From: Desulfobulbus rhabdoformis
Lineage (GTDB): Bacteria > Desulfobacterota > Desulfobulbia > Desulfobulbales > Desulfobulbaceae
DNA length: 64,000 nt
Assembly (NCBI RefSeq): GCF_016919065.1
Contig: NZ_JAFFQA010000017.1
Location: 29,931 to 93,930, forward strand
Reading direction: 5' to 3'
Shown: one piece after another, positions 9,735 to 18,849 of the stretch
How positions within the stretch are numbered: position 1 is the stretch's first letter
Layout: each line of letters opens with the position of its first letter
The notes under the pieces: model-generated
The model's input: the letters and a program-made list of their open reading frames with translations, nothing else
Told to the model about the DNA's origin: nothing
Database searches by the model: none
Translations under genes and position numbers: made by a program

Positions 9735-10799
9735 TTACTCCGTCAAGCGGACCGTACCCCGCGGCTGGTCGGGATCGGTCTGCAAGGTAAAACGATTATG
9801 CAAGCCGAGTTGGCGCAGTCGCTTTATGTTTGCTGAATGCAGCCCTCGAAATACCGATTGGTCACGCTCGTTTATAACTAGATGTACCGGTTGTCCTGCC
9901 GATACAGAGGCTAATAGCCTGCGCGTGGCATGGAACATCAGTCGCGCTTGAACCATCTCCCCAAAGGCCGGGTGATAAGGCCCCGCCACCAGGGATGCTT
10001 CAAGCTCCGGCCCCGGTTGCAGGCCCATGCGTACCACCCTGATCCCGTGATCGTCAAACCGTTTTTTCATGAAGGACGCCTGAAGCACTGCCCGATGAAG
10101 ACTCAAAGGCTGAAATTGTCCCTGGCGATAGATGCTCTCAAGTCTGCTCCCCTGAAGCACCAACACCGGATACAGACGGATCAGATTCGGCCTGAGGGCA
10201 ATAACCTGGGCAAGGGTACGTCGCAGGGAGGCAAAACTCTGGCCAGGCAGGCCAAGCATCAGTTGAATACCCAACGTAAACTGATAGGATTTGATCAACT
10301 CAGCTGCCTTCATGGTCGCCTCTGCGCTATGACCGCGACCGGCCTGCCAGAGTACCAGATCATCCAGGGACTGGACGCCCAGTTCAACAACGCCGACACC
10401 AAACTCTTTGAGCAGGGTCAGGCGTTCGCTATCAATATAATCCGGGCGGGTGGAAAGGCGAATCTCCTGTACCCTGCCCTGGCGAAGATAGGGCTGAACC
10501 GCTCCCAGAAGCGAACGTTGCCGCTGGAGCGGCAAGCCGGTGAAGCTGCCCCCGTAAAAAGCAACCTGAACCTGACGAGCCCCTGCTCCGCTGCGGTCTA
10601 GCCAGGTTTCAACGATCTGCCCTACCCCGGTTGCATCAATTGGGTCTGCGGATTGTCCGCTGATTTGATGTTGATTACAAAAGCTGCAACAGTACGGACA
10701 GCCTTCGTGGGGGATAAAGACAGGGATAACCAGCAGCTTTTTTTGCAGAGATCGACCATGGGCTGGGGCCGCAGCCTCTCTCCTGACTGAGGTGCGCAA
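9735..10799 (-). CDS. Radical SAM protein, Elp3/oxygen-independent coproporphyrinogen-oxidase-like
   Basis: 354 residues. The [4Fe-4S]-SAM motif C34-x3-C38-x2-C41 (CPYCCSFC) is followed by FYGGSFTGLP and LSTRPDYID, a combination seen in Elp3/YhcC-type radical SAM proteins; no acetyltransferase domain is present. The first codon is TTG, directly after the RNase III stop codon, and there is no in-frame ATG before the cluster motif, so the start is uncertain. Such a protein next to rnc is a common arrangement in related bacteria. Substrate unknown; tRNA modification is a guess. Confidence 0.82.
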   Translation of the reverse strand: MRTSVRREAAAPAHGRSLQKKLLVIPVFIPHEGCPYCCSFCNQHQISGQSADPIDATGVGQIVETWLDRSGAGARQVQVAFYGGSFTGLPLQRQRSLLGAVQPYLRQGRVQEIRLSTRPDYIDSERLTLLKEFGVGVVELGVQSLDDLVLWQAGRGHSAEATMKAAELIKSYQFTLGIQLMLGLPGQSFASLRRTLAQVIALRPNLIRLYPVLVLQGSRLESIYRQGQFQPLSLHRAVLQASFMKKRFDDHGIRVVRMGLQPGPELEASLVAGPYHPAFGEMVQARLMFHATRRLLASVSAGQPVHLVINERDQSVFRGLHSANIKRLRQLGLHNRFTLQTDPDQPRGTVRLTE

Positions 10800-11531
10800 T
10801 CAGGCCTCGTTTGACTGGAGGGAATCAAGCGCTGAACGAGCAGCCTGCTGCTCCGCCTCTTTTTTACTGGAGGCCTGACCACTACCAAGGGATTCTCCCC
10901 GAAAGTTGACCGAGATGGAAAACAAGCGGGCATGCGCAGGGCCCTCTTCACTGACCAGCACATACTCAGGTCCTTCGTTGTAGCGCTCCTGGAGGAGCTC
11001 CTGCAGAGCACTCTTGGCATCGGCCGAGACCAGCCGCTCCTGGTGCTGATCGATATGCGGCTCAAAAAAGCGGCGAACAAAGGTTAAAGCCTCATCATAG
11101 CCTCCGTCCAGAAAGAGTGCCCCCACCAGGGCCTCATAGGCGCAGGAGAGGATTGAGGATTTGTCCCGCCCGTTGGAGGCATCTTCCCCCTTTCCAAGCA
11201 GAAGATACTTGCCCAGGTCGATTTCGCGGGCACGTTCAGCCAGTCCCTGCTCATTGACCAGAGCAGAACGTATGCGGGTGAGCTTGCCCTCGCGCATTTC
11301 CGGAAAGCGAACAAATAAAATATACCCGACCGTCAGGTCTAAAACCGCATCCCCCAAAAACTCCTGGGTTTCATTATGGCGTCCGTCGTCAAGCCGCTCA
11401 AAAGCAAAAGAACTATGTACGAGGGAGAGTTGCAGCAGTCGCAGGTCATTGAACTGATATCCGATTTGGACCTGCAACTCGTGCAACCCTTCCTCGTTAT
11501 CCTGGATCAGGTTAGAAATAGTGGTTCCCAT
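10800..11531 (-). CDS. rnc: Ribonuclease III
   Basis: 243 residues. The RNase III signature NETQEFLGDAVLDL lies near residues 53-66, with the second acidic site in YEALVGALFLDGGY; a double-stranded RNA-binding domain follows (DAKSALQELLQERYNEGPEY to KKEAEQQAARSAL). It cleaves double-stranded RNA in rRNA processing and mRNA turnover. It overlaps the control region of the divergent tRNA-Cys gene. Confidence 0.96.
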   Translation of the reverse strand: MGTTISNLIQDNEEGLHELQVQIGYQFNDLRLLQLSLVHSSFAFERLDDGRHNETQEFLGDAVLDLTVGYILFVRFPEMREGKLTRIRSALVNEQGLAERAREIDLGKYLLLGKGEDASNGRDKSSILSCAYEALVGALFLDGGYDEALTFVRRFFEPHIDQHQERLVSADAKSALQELLQERYNEGPEYVLVSEEGPAHARLFSISVNFRGESLGSGQASSKKEAEQQAARSALDSLQSNEA

Positions 11532-11546
11532 GGGTTTGATTTCCCC

Positions 11547-11574
11547 TTGTCAAAAAATAAATCTATGGTATAAA
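11547..11574 (+). promoter_or_regulatory. Probable sigma-70 promoter of tRNA-Cys
   Basis: TTGTCA, a 16-base spacer, then TATAAA, ending 13 bases before the tRNA. Five of six matches at both boxes and the right distance. Confidence 0.65.
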
Positions 11575-11587
11575 GCCGCACATCGAA

Positions 11588-11662
11588 GGCGACGTAGCCA
11601 AGTGGTAAGGCAGTGGTCTGCAAAACCATTATTCAGCGGTTCAAATCCGCTCGTCGCCTCCA
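11588..11662 (+). tRNA. tRNA-Cys (GCA)
   Basis: A GGCGACG/CGTCGCC acceptor stem, a D-loop with AGTGGTAAGG, the anticodon arm TGGTCTGCAAAACCA carrying anticodon GCA, a TTCAAATCC T-loop and an encoded CCA end. 75 bases including CCA. Confidence 0.96.
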
Positions 11663-11672
11663 GCAAACATGT

Positions 11673-11710
11673 AAGCGGTCACAAAGCAATGCTTTGTGAC
11701 CGCTTTTTTG
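11673..11710 (+). terminator. Rho-independent terminator of tRNA-Cys
   Basis: A perfect 15-bp stem beginning AAGCGGTCACAAAGC with a 3-base loop, followed by a T-run. Confidence 0.9.
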
Positions 11711-11775
11711 TTGTGTGAAGCCCACAAGTTTACCTGATAGCTCCTTCGGGGTCAAGGTAAGGTGGGATTGGGAAT

Positions 11776-11808
11776 AAAAAAAGGCAGGCCCTTGGGGCCT
11801 GCCTTTTG
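11776..11808 (-). terminator. Terminator of the PEP-CTERM gene (bidirectional)
   Basis: AAAAGGCAGGCC, loop, GGCCTGCCTTTT: GC-rich stem with A-run and T-run on opposite sides, so it can end transcription from either strand. It lies just past the stop of the minus-strand PEP-CTERM gene. Confidence 0.85.
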
Positions 11809-11833
11809 TGTATTTGCTTCTGGAATCAGGTAA

Positions 11834-12475
11834 TCAGCTTCTTTTACGCCGGGCGATTCCTGCTAGACCTGCGATGCCGGTGCCGAGGAGAAGCATTGTG
11901 GCTGGTTCGGGAACAGGATTATACTCTCCAACCGCAAGAAAAGTGCTCGTTTCACCCTCCATTGCCTCAAAGTCCCTTAGGTGCCCTACAAAGGTCCATC
12001 CATCAGCATTCTCTACAGCTATATCTTCAATAGTAAGCCCAGTAATCAGGATATTAAATTCTAGCGGATTGACAGTTTCATTGATCGCAGTCCCCTTGTA
12101 TAAAAATTCAAAGGCCCCAAACCCACCATCCGATTTATTGTAGACTATCGTCCAGTTTCCATCAGCACCATTCAGGAGTTCAATGTCATTTGTGGTAACG
12201 CTAAGATTTTCATACAAATTGAATAAAAACTTATCCCAGGCCATATTGTTTACATTAGCAAAATAATCCGTATTGGCAGCAATGGATACATTCAAATAAT
12301 TACTATATTCTGTAATAGTCACCGAACCATACCCTTCCGCCGGATCACCTGACCACGCCCCAAATACATTGCTGTAACCAAATAAAAACTCTTGAGAATC
12401 AGCATATGCAGGTACAGTAGACGTTAAAATGAAAATCCCAGAAACCAATATTAGAATAGAGCTTAGCCTTTTCAT
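11834..12475 (-). CDS. Secreted protein with PEP-CTERM sorting signal
   Basis: 213 residues. N-terminal signal peptide (MKRLSSILILVSGIFILTST, cleaved near AYA-D), a variable acidic, Asn-rich middle, and a C-terminal VPEPATMLLLGTGIAGLAGIA plus RRKR tail. This is the tripartite PEP-CTERM signal recognised by exosortase, which cuts and transfers such proteins across the inner membrane in exopolysaccharide-producing bacteria. No exosortase is encoded here. The middle matches no family I recognise. GGGAGGGGGG precedes the ATG. Confidence 0.9.
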   Translation of the reverse strand: MKRLSSILILVSGIFILTSTVPAYADSQEFLFGYSNVFGAWSGDPAEGYGSVTITEYSNYLNVSIAANTDYFANVNNMAWDKFLFNLYENLSVTTNDIELLNGADGNWTIVYNKSDGGFGAFEFLYKGTAINETVNPLEFNILITGLTIEDIAVENADGWTFVGHLRDFEAMEGETSTFLAVGEYNPVPEPATMLLLGTGIAGLAGIARRKRS

Positions 12476-13122
12476 GCCCCCCTCCCTATGTTTTTTTCAC
12501 ACACCACAATCTTTTACCAGATCCATGCAAAAAACTCTCCATATAAAGTTTATCAATATAAAATTATGAATTTAATAACGTTCGTCTTACTATAAATTCA
12601 ATTAGTTAACAAAAAATCAACGACCATAAAATTCCAGTTCTCCTGTCCCTCTCACATCATTTTCATCCAAAACCATAAAAGGATTCCTCCCTTTCATTCC
12701 TTTTCCAGAACGGTTTCCTGAAATTTGGGCAAAGAATAATTTTGAGGCTCAGAAAAAAAATATCGTCATGCCAAACACAACACTATGTTTTAAAAAGTTT
12801 TTTTACCGGATAAGTGTTTCCTTCGAAAAAGCAGCCCCAACCGCTCAAAACCTAATTTTCCGGATTTCTGTTTTTTTTATTTCTCCTCAGATTTTTCCCT
12901 TCTCTTCGCAGCAGGAATGCAACCAATCGGAAATCTTTGCAAACCAATGGTACATTGGGGAATGATGCGGCATATTACTCTTTAGCAAAAAACCACATTG
13001 AAGGAGAATCACCGACAACGCCAGCAACTTTTTCCAGAAAACCGAATATTTTCGTTTTTTTCTATCAAAAATTCAGCGACTATCGGAATTAGCCACAGGG
13101 AGTGCCACACAAAACGAACAGT
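12476..13122. other. AT-rich intergenic region
   Basis: 647 bp between the PEP-CTERM gene and thpR. It is AT-rich and contains a 65-codon plus-strand open frame (12768-12965) with no Shine-Dalgarno sequence or family resemblance, which I do not call. The PEP-CTERM promoter should lie in its left part; no clear promoter box is visible. Confidence 0.5.
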
Positions 13123-13665
13123 TTAGAGTGTGAGTGGATACTCATGCTCTGAAATATGGCTGGCCCTTTTGCGGCCAAGGATGCTGGAGTAGAGAGTGAA
13201 CTGATTGACAGGGAAGAGGGAGGAGCTGAACAGGTTGTTGAGGGCGAGGTACTTGCCGATCTTGCTTTCCGCTGTCTGACGCAAACGGGCAAGGGTGATA
13301 TGGGGGGAGTATTTCCGTTTTTCCAGCTCGATGCCCTGCTGGCGGAGGTGGGTGGTGATTTTGCGCTGCAGTTGCATCAGCGGTTCGCTTGCTTCAACGC
13401 CGGCCCAGACAACACGGGGGGCACCACGAGGAGGGAAGAAACCAACACCTTTGAATCGGAGATCAAAGGAAGGCTGGGCTAGCTCAGCCAGGCTCTCTCG
13501 GATATCAAGGAAGGTGGTGCCGTCGACCTCGCCGATGAAGCTGAGGGTGAGATGGAATTGCTCTATAGGGGTCCAACGTGCTTCGGGCAGCCCACAGCAA
13601 AGGGTGGCGAGTTGTTCGCAGACTTCCTGGGGAGGATCGATGGCAATGAAGAGGCGCTTGTTCAT
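13123..13665 (-). CDS. thpR: RNA 2',3'-cyclic phosphodiesterase
   Basis: 180 residues of the 2H phosphoesterase (LigT) family. The two catalytic HxTL motifs are HLTLSF (about residue 38) and HITLAR (about 130). It opens 2',3'-cyclic phosphates, and LigT members ligate tRNA halves in vitro. Start set at MNKRLFIAIDPP, the conserved beginning of the family; the open frame continues upstream into a REP-bearing region that is not conserved protein. Confidence 0.92.
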   Translation of the reverse strand: MNKRLFIAIDPPQEVCEQLATLCCGLPEARWTPIEQFHLTLSFIGEVDGTTFLDIRESLAELAQPSFDLRFKGVGFFPPRGAPRVVWAGVEASEPLMQLQRKITTHLRQQGIELEKRKYSPHITLARLRQTAESKIGKYLALNNLFSSSLFPVNQFTLYSSILGRKRASHISEHEYPLTL

Positions 13666-13724
13666 GGGGGTAGGGAAATCACGAAGGTTAGCGAGTTGAT
13701 CGTTTTCGACCTGGATGCGTAAAC

Positions 13725-13750
13725 GGTGGGCAGAAACAGCCCTGCCCACC
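13725..13750. repeat. REP-like palindrome, type A variant
   Basis: GGTGGGCAG and CTGCCCACC form a 9-bp inverted repeat around an 8-base loop. It differs from the type A copies beside the tyrosine transposase at the stem base next to the loop, with a compensatory change on the other arm. Confidence 0.75.
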
Positions 13751-13940
13751 CTTGTACACGAAGTGCTAAGCCGGGCAATGGGGTTTGAAGAAACCGGAGG
13801 AAGAGGGACTTTTTTTTGCGGTGTGGCAGCCCACACACGGTGTCATTTCTTTGGGCAAACAAAGAAAAGAGGGGCCCCTCCGGCAGGAGGCCGAGTTAGA
13901 TGTCAATATCCATCACCATCACTTCCCCACATAGAGAGGG

Positions 13941-13964
13941 TCGCGGGCATGGCCCGCTCCTACA
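13941..13964. repeat. REP-like palindrome, GCGGGC type
   Basis: GCGGGC and GCCCGC around ATG, followed by TCCTACA. On the minus strand this reads TGTAGGAGCGGGC..., closely resembling REP elements known from Pseudomonas. One copy in the 371-bp gap between thpR and nadC, which otherwise shows no gene. Confidence 0.7.
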
Positions 13965-14036
13965 GCCCTCAAATGTTAGGCAGTTACAGGAGTGGCCTAT
14001 CACGAGTTACCTTCGAATGGTAAAGGACGCCTCCCC

Positions 14037-14873
14037 TTACCCCCGCCAATCCATGCCAATATCACAGGCCTTGGCCGAATGGGTCAACGCGCCCACGGAG
14101 ATAATGTCTACCCCGGTTTCCGCGATGCCACGAACTGTCTCCAAATTCACCCCACCCGAAGCCTCGACCACAGCTCGACCATCAATGAGCTGCACCGCCT
14201 CGCGCATAGTAGGCAGGTCCATATTATCCAGCATGATCACTCCCACACCGCAGAGCAGACATTCTTCGACCTGCGTGAGGGTATCGGTCTCAACCTCGAC
14301 ATTGATGGTATGCGGCACCCGTTGCCGTACCCGCCGAACCGCCTCGGTGATGGAACCGCAAGCAGCTATGTGATTATCTTTAATCAGCACACCGTCACTT
14401 AATGAATACCGGTGATTATGCCCACCGCTGGATCGCACCGCATATTTCTCCAGCATACGCAATCCGGGGGTAGTTTTGCGGGTATCCACAACTTTGGCCT
14501 TGGTATGCTTGACCTGATCGGCAAAGACCGAGGTCAGGGTGGCAATGCCGCAGAGCCTCTGCACCAGGTTGAGCGCCACCCGTTCACCACGCAGCAGCGT
14601 CCGGGTTGCCCCCTGAAAATGAAGCATGACCTCGCCCTTTTCCACCCGCATACCATCGGGAATGGCATTGTCACAGACAACATTGCCATCAAGAAGCTGA
14701 AACACGCGAGTGGCCACCGTACCCATACCAACCACGGTCATCGGATGGCGGGCCACAAAGCAGGCCTCGGACTGATCTTCTTTGGAAAAGATAGACTCGG
14801 TGGTGATGTCGCCGTGCTCGAGGTCTTCGTTTAAAAAGCCACGCAGCAGCGTATCGAGTAAAAAGGTATCCAT
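14037..14873 (-). CDS. nadC: Nicotinate-nucleotide pyrophosphorylase (carboxylating)
   Basis: 278 residues, the usual length. It converts quinolinate and PRPP to nicotinate mononucleotide in de novo NAD synthesis. Family signatures include NEDLEHGDITTE, ERVALNLVQRLCGIATLT, VVDTRKTTPGLRMLEKYAV, GGHNHRYSLSDGVLIKDNHI and the C-terminal EASGGVNLETV. It begins 1 bp after the valS stop on the same strand, so the two are co-transcribed. Confidence 0.96.
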   Translation of the reverse strand: MDTFLLDTLLRGFLNEDLEHGDITTESIFSKEDQSEACFVARHPMTVVGMGTVATRVFQLLDGNVVCDNAIPDGMRVEKGEVMLHFQGATRTLLRGERVALNLVQRLCGIATLTSVFADQVKHTKAKVVDTRKTTPGLRMLEKYAVRSSGGHNHRYSLSDGVLIKDNHIAACGSITEAVRRVRQRVPHTINVEVETDTLTQVEECLLCGVGVIMLDNMDLPTMREAVQLIDGRAVVEASGGVNLETVRGIAETGVDIISVGALTHSAKACDIGMDWRG

Positions 14874-14874
14874 A

Positions 14875-17562
14875 TCAGCAGCGCAGCTTGCTCAGACGTT
14901 CGGTTGATTCTGCATTTTTCCCCAGGCGGGCACGGATTTCAGCCTCTTTATCCCGCTCCTTGGCAACGACTTCGGCAGGAGCGTTGTTGATAAACTTCTC
15001 GTTCCCCAGCTTACCAACGATACGGGCCAGCTCCTTATCCAGCTTGCCCTTCTCACGGGCCAGCTTTTCAAGCTCACCCTCCACATCGATCAGCCCCTTG
15101 AGCGGCACCACCAGCTCTACATCCTGCACAAGGGCATGTCCGGCATCATCGGGTACAGTCCCTTCAGCAACGATGGAAAAGTTGGACGCGCGAACCATGG
15201 CCTGCACCCCTCCGGCGAACTCGGTGAGCAGGTTGCGCTTTGCCTGATCCGGGCAGATGAGCATAGCCTCGATCTTGGCACTGGGATGCACCTCCGCCTC
15301 GGTACGGATAGTCCGCAGGCCGGAGATCACGCCCATGAGCAGGTTCATCGACTCTTCAGCCTCTGCATCATTCCAGGCAGCATTCTCCTCGGGAAAGGCT
15401 TCCAGCATGATGGTCGAACGGGTTCCCGGCAGCTGACTCCAAATTTCTTCGGTCACAAAGGGGGTGATCGGGTGCATCAGTTTCAGGACCTGCTCAAGCA
15501 CGGTCAGCAGCACGGCCTTGGCCTGATCGCGGGCCGTGGCATCATCACTGAAGAGATCCGCCTTGATCCACTCCAGATACCAGTCACAGAACTCGTGCCA
15601 GACAAACTGATAGGAGGCGGAGGCGACCTCATTGAAGTTGTAGCCATCGAGTGCCGCCCGTACATCCTTGATGGTGGCGTTGATGCGGCTCAAAATCCAA
15701 CGGTGGGCGAGCCCCAGCTTAGCAGGCTCTTTGGCCAGCTCAACAATAGAGGGCTCAACATCCTTAAGGTGCATCTGGGCAAAACGGGCCGCATTCCACA
15801 GCTTGTTGATAAAGCGTCGATAGCCGTCCACCCGCTCCTCATCCATGCGGATCTCACGTCCCTGTGCAGCAAAGGCGGTCAAGGTGAAGCGGAAGGCATC
15901 GGTACCGTACTGCTCTATCATCACCAGCGGATCGATGACGTTGCCGGTCGATTTGGACATCTTTTTACCGTGCTTATCCCGCACCAGCGCGTGGAGATAG
16001 ACATCATGAAAGGGAACCTCATCCATGAAATGGAGGCCCATCATCATCATGCGCGCGACCCAGAAGAAGAGAATGTCAAAACTGGTGATCAGCACCGAGG
16101 TGGGGTAGAAGGTCGCCAGTTCCTTAGTTTGGTCCGGCCACCCCAGAGTCGAAAAGGGCCAGAGCGCTGAACTGAACCAGGTATCGAGCACATCGGTTTC
16201 CTGGGTGAGTTCAGAGGCCCCACACTTGGGACAGGTGGCGGGATCGTCCACCTCGACAATCACCTCGCCGCAGCTTGCACAGGTCCAGGCGGGGATTCGA
16301 TGGCCCCACCAGATCTGGCGGGAGATACACCAGTCGCGAATATTCTCCATCCAGGAATAAAAGGTGCGGTACCAGGTGTTGGGGTAGAGATTGACCCGCC
16401 CTTCCTGAACAGCGGCCACGGCCTTATCGGCCAGCGGACGCACAGAAACAAACCACTGCTTGGAGGTGGTGGGCTCGACCACGGTGGCACAGCGGTAACA
16501 TTTACCCACCGCGTGCTGGTAGTCCTCGATTTTATCGAGAAAGCCCTGCTCTTCCAGGTCTTTGACGATCTGTTTACGGCAGACAAATCGATCCAGGCCA
16601 GCGTACTTGCCTGCCTCCGCGTTCATCACACCCTTATCATCCATAACCTTGAGCCGTGGCAGGTCATGGCGCAGACCGATCTCATAGTCGTCACGATCAT
16701 GTGCCGGGGTGACCTTAAGGGCACCGGTACCGAACTCGCGCTGAACATGGTGATCAAAAACCACGGGGATGGTGCGCTCTGTCAGGGGTAGGTTGATACC
16801 GATTTCCTTCAAATGCTGGTAGCGCTCGTCCTCGGGATGAACCGCAACCGCGGTATCGCCAAGCATGGTCTCAGGACGGGTGGTGGCCACCACCACATAG
16901 CCGGAACCATCGGCGTAGGGATAGCGAATGTGATAGAGCTTGCCGTCGGTGGGATCATGCTCGACCTCGTCATCGGCCAGAGCGGTATGACAACGCGGAC
17001 ACCAGTTGACGATATAGTCGCCTTTATAGATGAGCCCCTCTTTATAAAGACGAACAAAGACCTCACGCACCGCCTTGGACAGCCCCTCGTCCATGGTGAA
17101 CCGCTCACGGTCCCAATCGCAGGAGGCTCCCATGCGTTTAAGCTGATTGATGATGGTGCCGCCCTTCTCTTCCCGCCAACTCCAGACACGCTCGATGAAC
17201 TTCTCGCGACCGAGGTCATGCCGGGTGAGCTTCTCGGAGGCCAGCTGGCGCTCGACCACGTTCTGGGTGGCGATACCCGCATGGTCGGTTCCGGGCACCC
17301 AGAGGGTGTTATCCCCCTTCATGCGGTGATAGCGAACCAGCAGATCCTGCAGGGTGTTATTCAGGGCATGACCGATATGGAGCACACCGGTGACATTGGG
17401 CGGCGGAATCACGATGGAAAAGGAATCCTTGCCCTCTTCCATTTGGGCACTGAAGGTTTTTTCTTCCAGCCAGTGGGTATACCAACGCTGCTCGACCTCA
17501 TTAAACTCATAGGCCTTGGGCAGATCGTATTTCTCAGGACGTTTGCTCTCAGTCTCGTTCAT
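14875..17562 (-). CDS. valS: Valyl-tRNA synthetase
   Basis: 895 residues. Class I synthetase motifs: HIGH at 62-65 (PPPNVTGVLHIGHAL) and KMSKS in KHGKKMSKSTGNVIDP. The editing domain (TTRPETMLGDTAVAVHPED) hydrolyses Thr-tRNA-Val. A Zn-type CASCG...CPKCG region and a C-terminal coiled-coil arm (about 830-895, rich in Lys/Glu) complete the bacterial ValRS plan. A palindromic repeat lies in its upstream region. Confidence 0.97.
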   Translation of the reverse strand: MNETESKRPEKYDLPKAYEFNEVEQRWYTHWLEEKTFSAQMEEGKDSFSIVIPPPNVTGVLHIGHALNNTLQDLLVRYHRMKGDNTLWVPGTDHAGIATQNVVERQLASEKLTRHDLGREKFIERVWSWREEKGGTIINQLKRMGASCDWDRERFTMDEGLSKAVREVFVRLYKEGLIYKGDYIVNWCPRCHTALADDEVEHDPTDGKLYHIRYPYADGSGYVVVATTRPETMLGDTAVAVHPEDERYQHLKEIGINLPLTERTIPVVFDHHVQREFGTGALKVTPAHDRDDYEIGLRHDLPRLKVMDDKGVMNAEAGKYAGLDRFVCRKQIVKDLEEQGFLDKIEDYQHAVGKCYRCATVVEPTTSKQWFVSVRPLADKAVAAVQEGRVNLYPNTWYRTFYSWMENIRDWCISRQIWWGHRIPAWTCASCGEVIVEVDDPATCPKCGASELTQETDVLDTWFSSALWPFSTLGWPDQTKELATFYPTSVLITSFDILFFWVARMMMMGLHFMDEVPFHDVYLHALVRDKHGKKMSKSTGNVIDPLVMIEQYGTDAFRFTLTAFAAQGREIRMDEERVDGYRRFINKLWNAARFAQMHLKDVEPSIVELAKEPAKLGLAHRWILSRINATIKDVRAALDGYNFNEVASASYQFVWHEFCDWYLEWIKADLFSDDATARDQAKAVLLTVLEQVLKLMHPITPFVTEEIWSQLPGTRSTIMLEAFPEENAAWNDAEAEESMNLLMGVISGLRTIRTEAEVHPSAKIEAMLICPDQAKRNLLTEFAGGVQAMVRASNFSIVAEGTVPDDAGHALVQDVELVVPLKGLIDVEGELEKLAREKGKLDKELARIVGKLGNEKFINNAPAEVVAKERDKEAEIRARLGKNAESTERLSKLRC

Positions 17563-17632
17563 AGGGATTGTTCAAGTGCCGCTTCAAGCGGAGAAATTGT
17601 AATTGTTTAAAAAAAAAGAATAATGTTATCCA

Positions 17633-17739
17633 GCCCATGAGCGTTCAGCAGTGCGTCAGTTTCATTGCCTGGGACAGGCCGATTACAGTACCCTGTATCG
17701 GTTTGTTCCAGGTAATGAAAATGGCGTGCTGATGAATGT
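17633..17739. repeat. Dispersed palindromic repeat, copy 1
   Basis: About 105 bp that folds back on itself: TTTCATTGCCTGGGACA pairs with TGTTCCAGGTAATGAAA, and an inner arm (CCGATTACAG/CTGTATCGG) extends it. A second copy at 39937-40040 shares the flanks (GAGC-TTCAGC, GCGTCAGTTTC, GGCGTGCTGATG) and the same fold with diverged stems. It lies between dgt and valS. Confidence 0.75.
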
Positions 17740-17754
17740 TCACAGTATACAAGG

Positions 17755-18831
17755 TTAGAGCATACTCCATGGCTTCGGCATAAATATCTGTGAATACAAT
17801 GCCATAGCATAACGATCCGTCATTCCGGCGATAAAATCACAGACCTGGCGGTGCCGCTTCTGCTCCTCTTCCACCGACTGGGAGGGTTCCCGGCAAAGGC
17901 AACAGGTCGTGATCCCTTTTTCAGGAAACTCATGCTCCAGGAAAAAACCATAGAGATCACGAATGACACGCTGAGCCTTTTCAAATTCTCGGTGCACTCG
18001 GCAGTTGCGGTAGACATGATCATACAAAAAGCCTCGCAACTCGGTGATGGTCTCGTTCATTTGCGCACTGAGGTGCAGACGACCATCATCCCGTTCCAGG
18101 GTCGTTTTCACCAGATCCACAACCATACTGTTGATCCGCTGGGAAGCGCGATCGCCCAAAACAGCTCGCAGGTGCTCGGGCAAATCCGTGCTTTCCAGCA
18201 TGTCGGCACGCAGGGCATCGTCCATGTCGTGGTTGACATAGGCCATAATGTCTGCCACCCGCACCAACTGCCCCTCCAGGGTAGCTGCCAGCTCGGTGGT
18301 ATCATCCGGGAGGATCTCACCGTAGCCCTTGGAATGCTTGAGAATGCCGTTGCGCACTTCCCAGCTCAGATTGAGCCCCTGACCGTCATGCTCAAGAAAA
18401 TCAACAATACGCAGACTCTGGCGATAATGCTTAAACCCCTTGGGATGCAGCAGATTCAGACTGTATTCACCCGCATGACCAAAGGGGGTATGCCCCAGAT
18501 CATGGCCCAGAGCAATGGCCTCGGTAAGGTATTCGTTCAGCCGCAGGCAGGCCGCCATGGTTCGGGCGATCTGCGAGACCTCCAGCACATGGGTCAGACG
18601 GGTACGGTAATGGTCCCCGGCCGGTGCAAGAAAAACCTGGGTCTTATGCTTAAGCCGGCGAAAGGTCTTGGAGTGGATGATACGGTCACGATCCCGCTGA
18701 AACACCGTGCGCAAACAGCAGGGATCCTGCTCACCGAACAGCCGCCCTCTTGAACGACTGCTGAGACAAGCATGGGGCGAGAGGGTTTTGCGTTCCTGTT
18801 CCTCGAGCTGCTCCCTGATTGTCTCCATCAT
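17755..18831 (-). CDS. dgt: dGTPase-like HD-domain deoxynucleotide triphosphohydrolase
   Basis: 358 residues. HD-domain motifs: RRLKHKTQVF, RTRLTHVLEVSQIAR, and the metal-binding LGHDLGHTPFGHAGE. Members hydrolyse dNTPs to deoxynucleoside and triphosphate; this shorter bacterial type is often annotated dGTPase-like without proven substrate. A second Met (18828) is equally possible as start. It lies 18 bp after prfB on the same strand, so they are probably co-transcribed. Confidence 0.9.
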   Translation of the reverse strand: MMETIREQLEEQERKTLSPHACLSSRSRGRLFGEQDPCCLRTVFQRDRDRIIHSKTFRRLKHKTQVFLAPAGDHYRTRLTHVLEVSQIARTMAACLRLNEYLTEAIALGHDLGHTPFGHAGEYSLNLLHPKGFKHYRQSLRIVDFLEHDGQGLNLSWEVRNGILKHSKGYGEILPDDTTELAATLEGQLVRVADIMAYVNHDMDDALRADMLESTDLPEHLRAVLGDRASQRINSMVVDLVKTTLERDDGRLHLSAQMNETITELRGFLYDHVYRNCRVHREFEKAQRVIRDLYGFFLEHEFPEKGITTCCLCREPSQSVEEEQKRHRQVCDFIAGMTDRYAMALYSQIFMPKPWSML

Positions 18832-18849
18832 TACACCACCTACAACCTA

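Noticed and set aside
12768..12965. 65-codon frame in the PEP-CTERM/thpR gap
   Set aside because: No ribosome-binding site, Phe-rich translation of AT-rich DNA.
15136..16170. 344-codon plus-strand open frame
   Set aside because: Antisense shadow of valS in high-GC third positions.
17563..17754. T-box or tRNA-like leader before valS
   Set aside because: The fold-back sequence is a dispersed repeat also found at 39937-40040 without a synthetase gene, and no T-box motif is visible.
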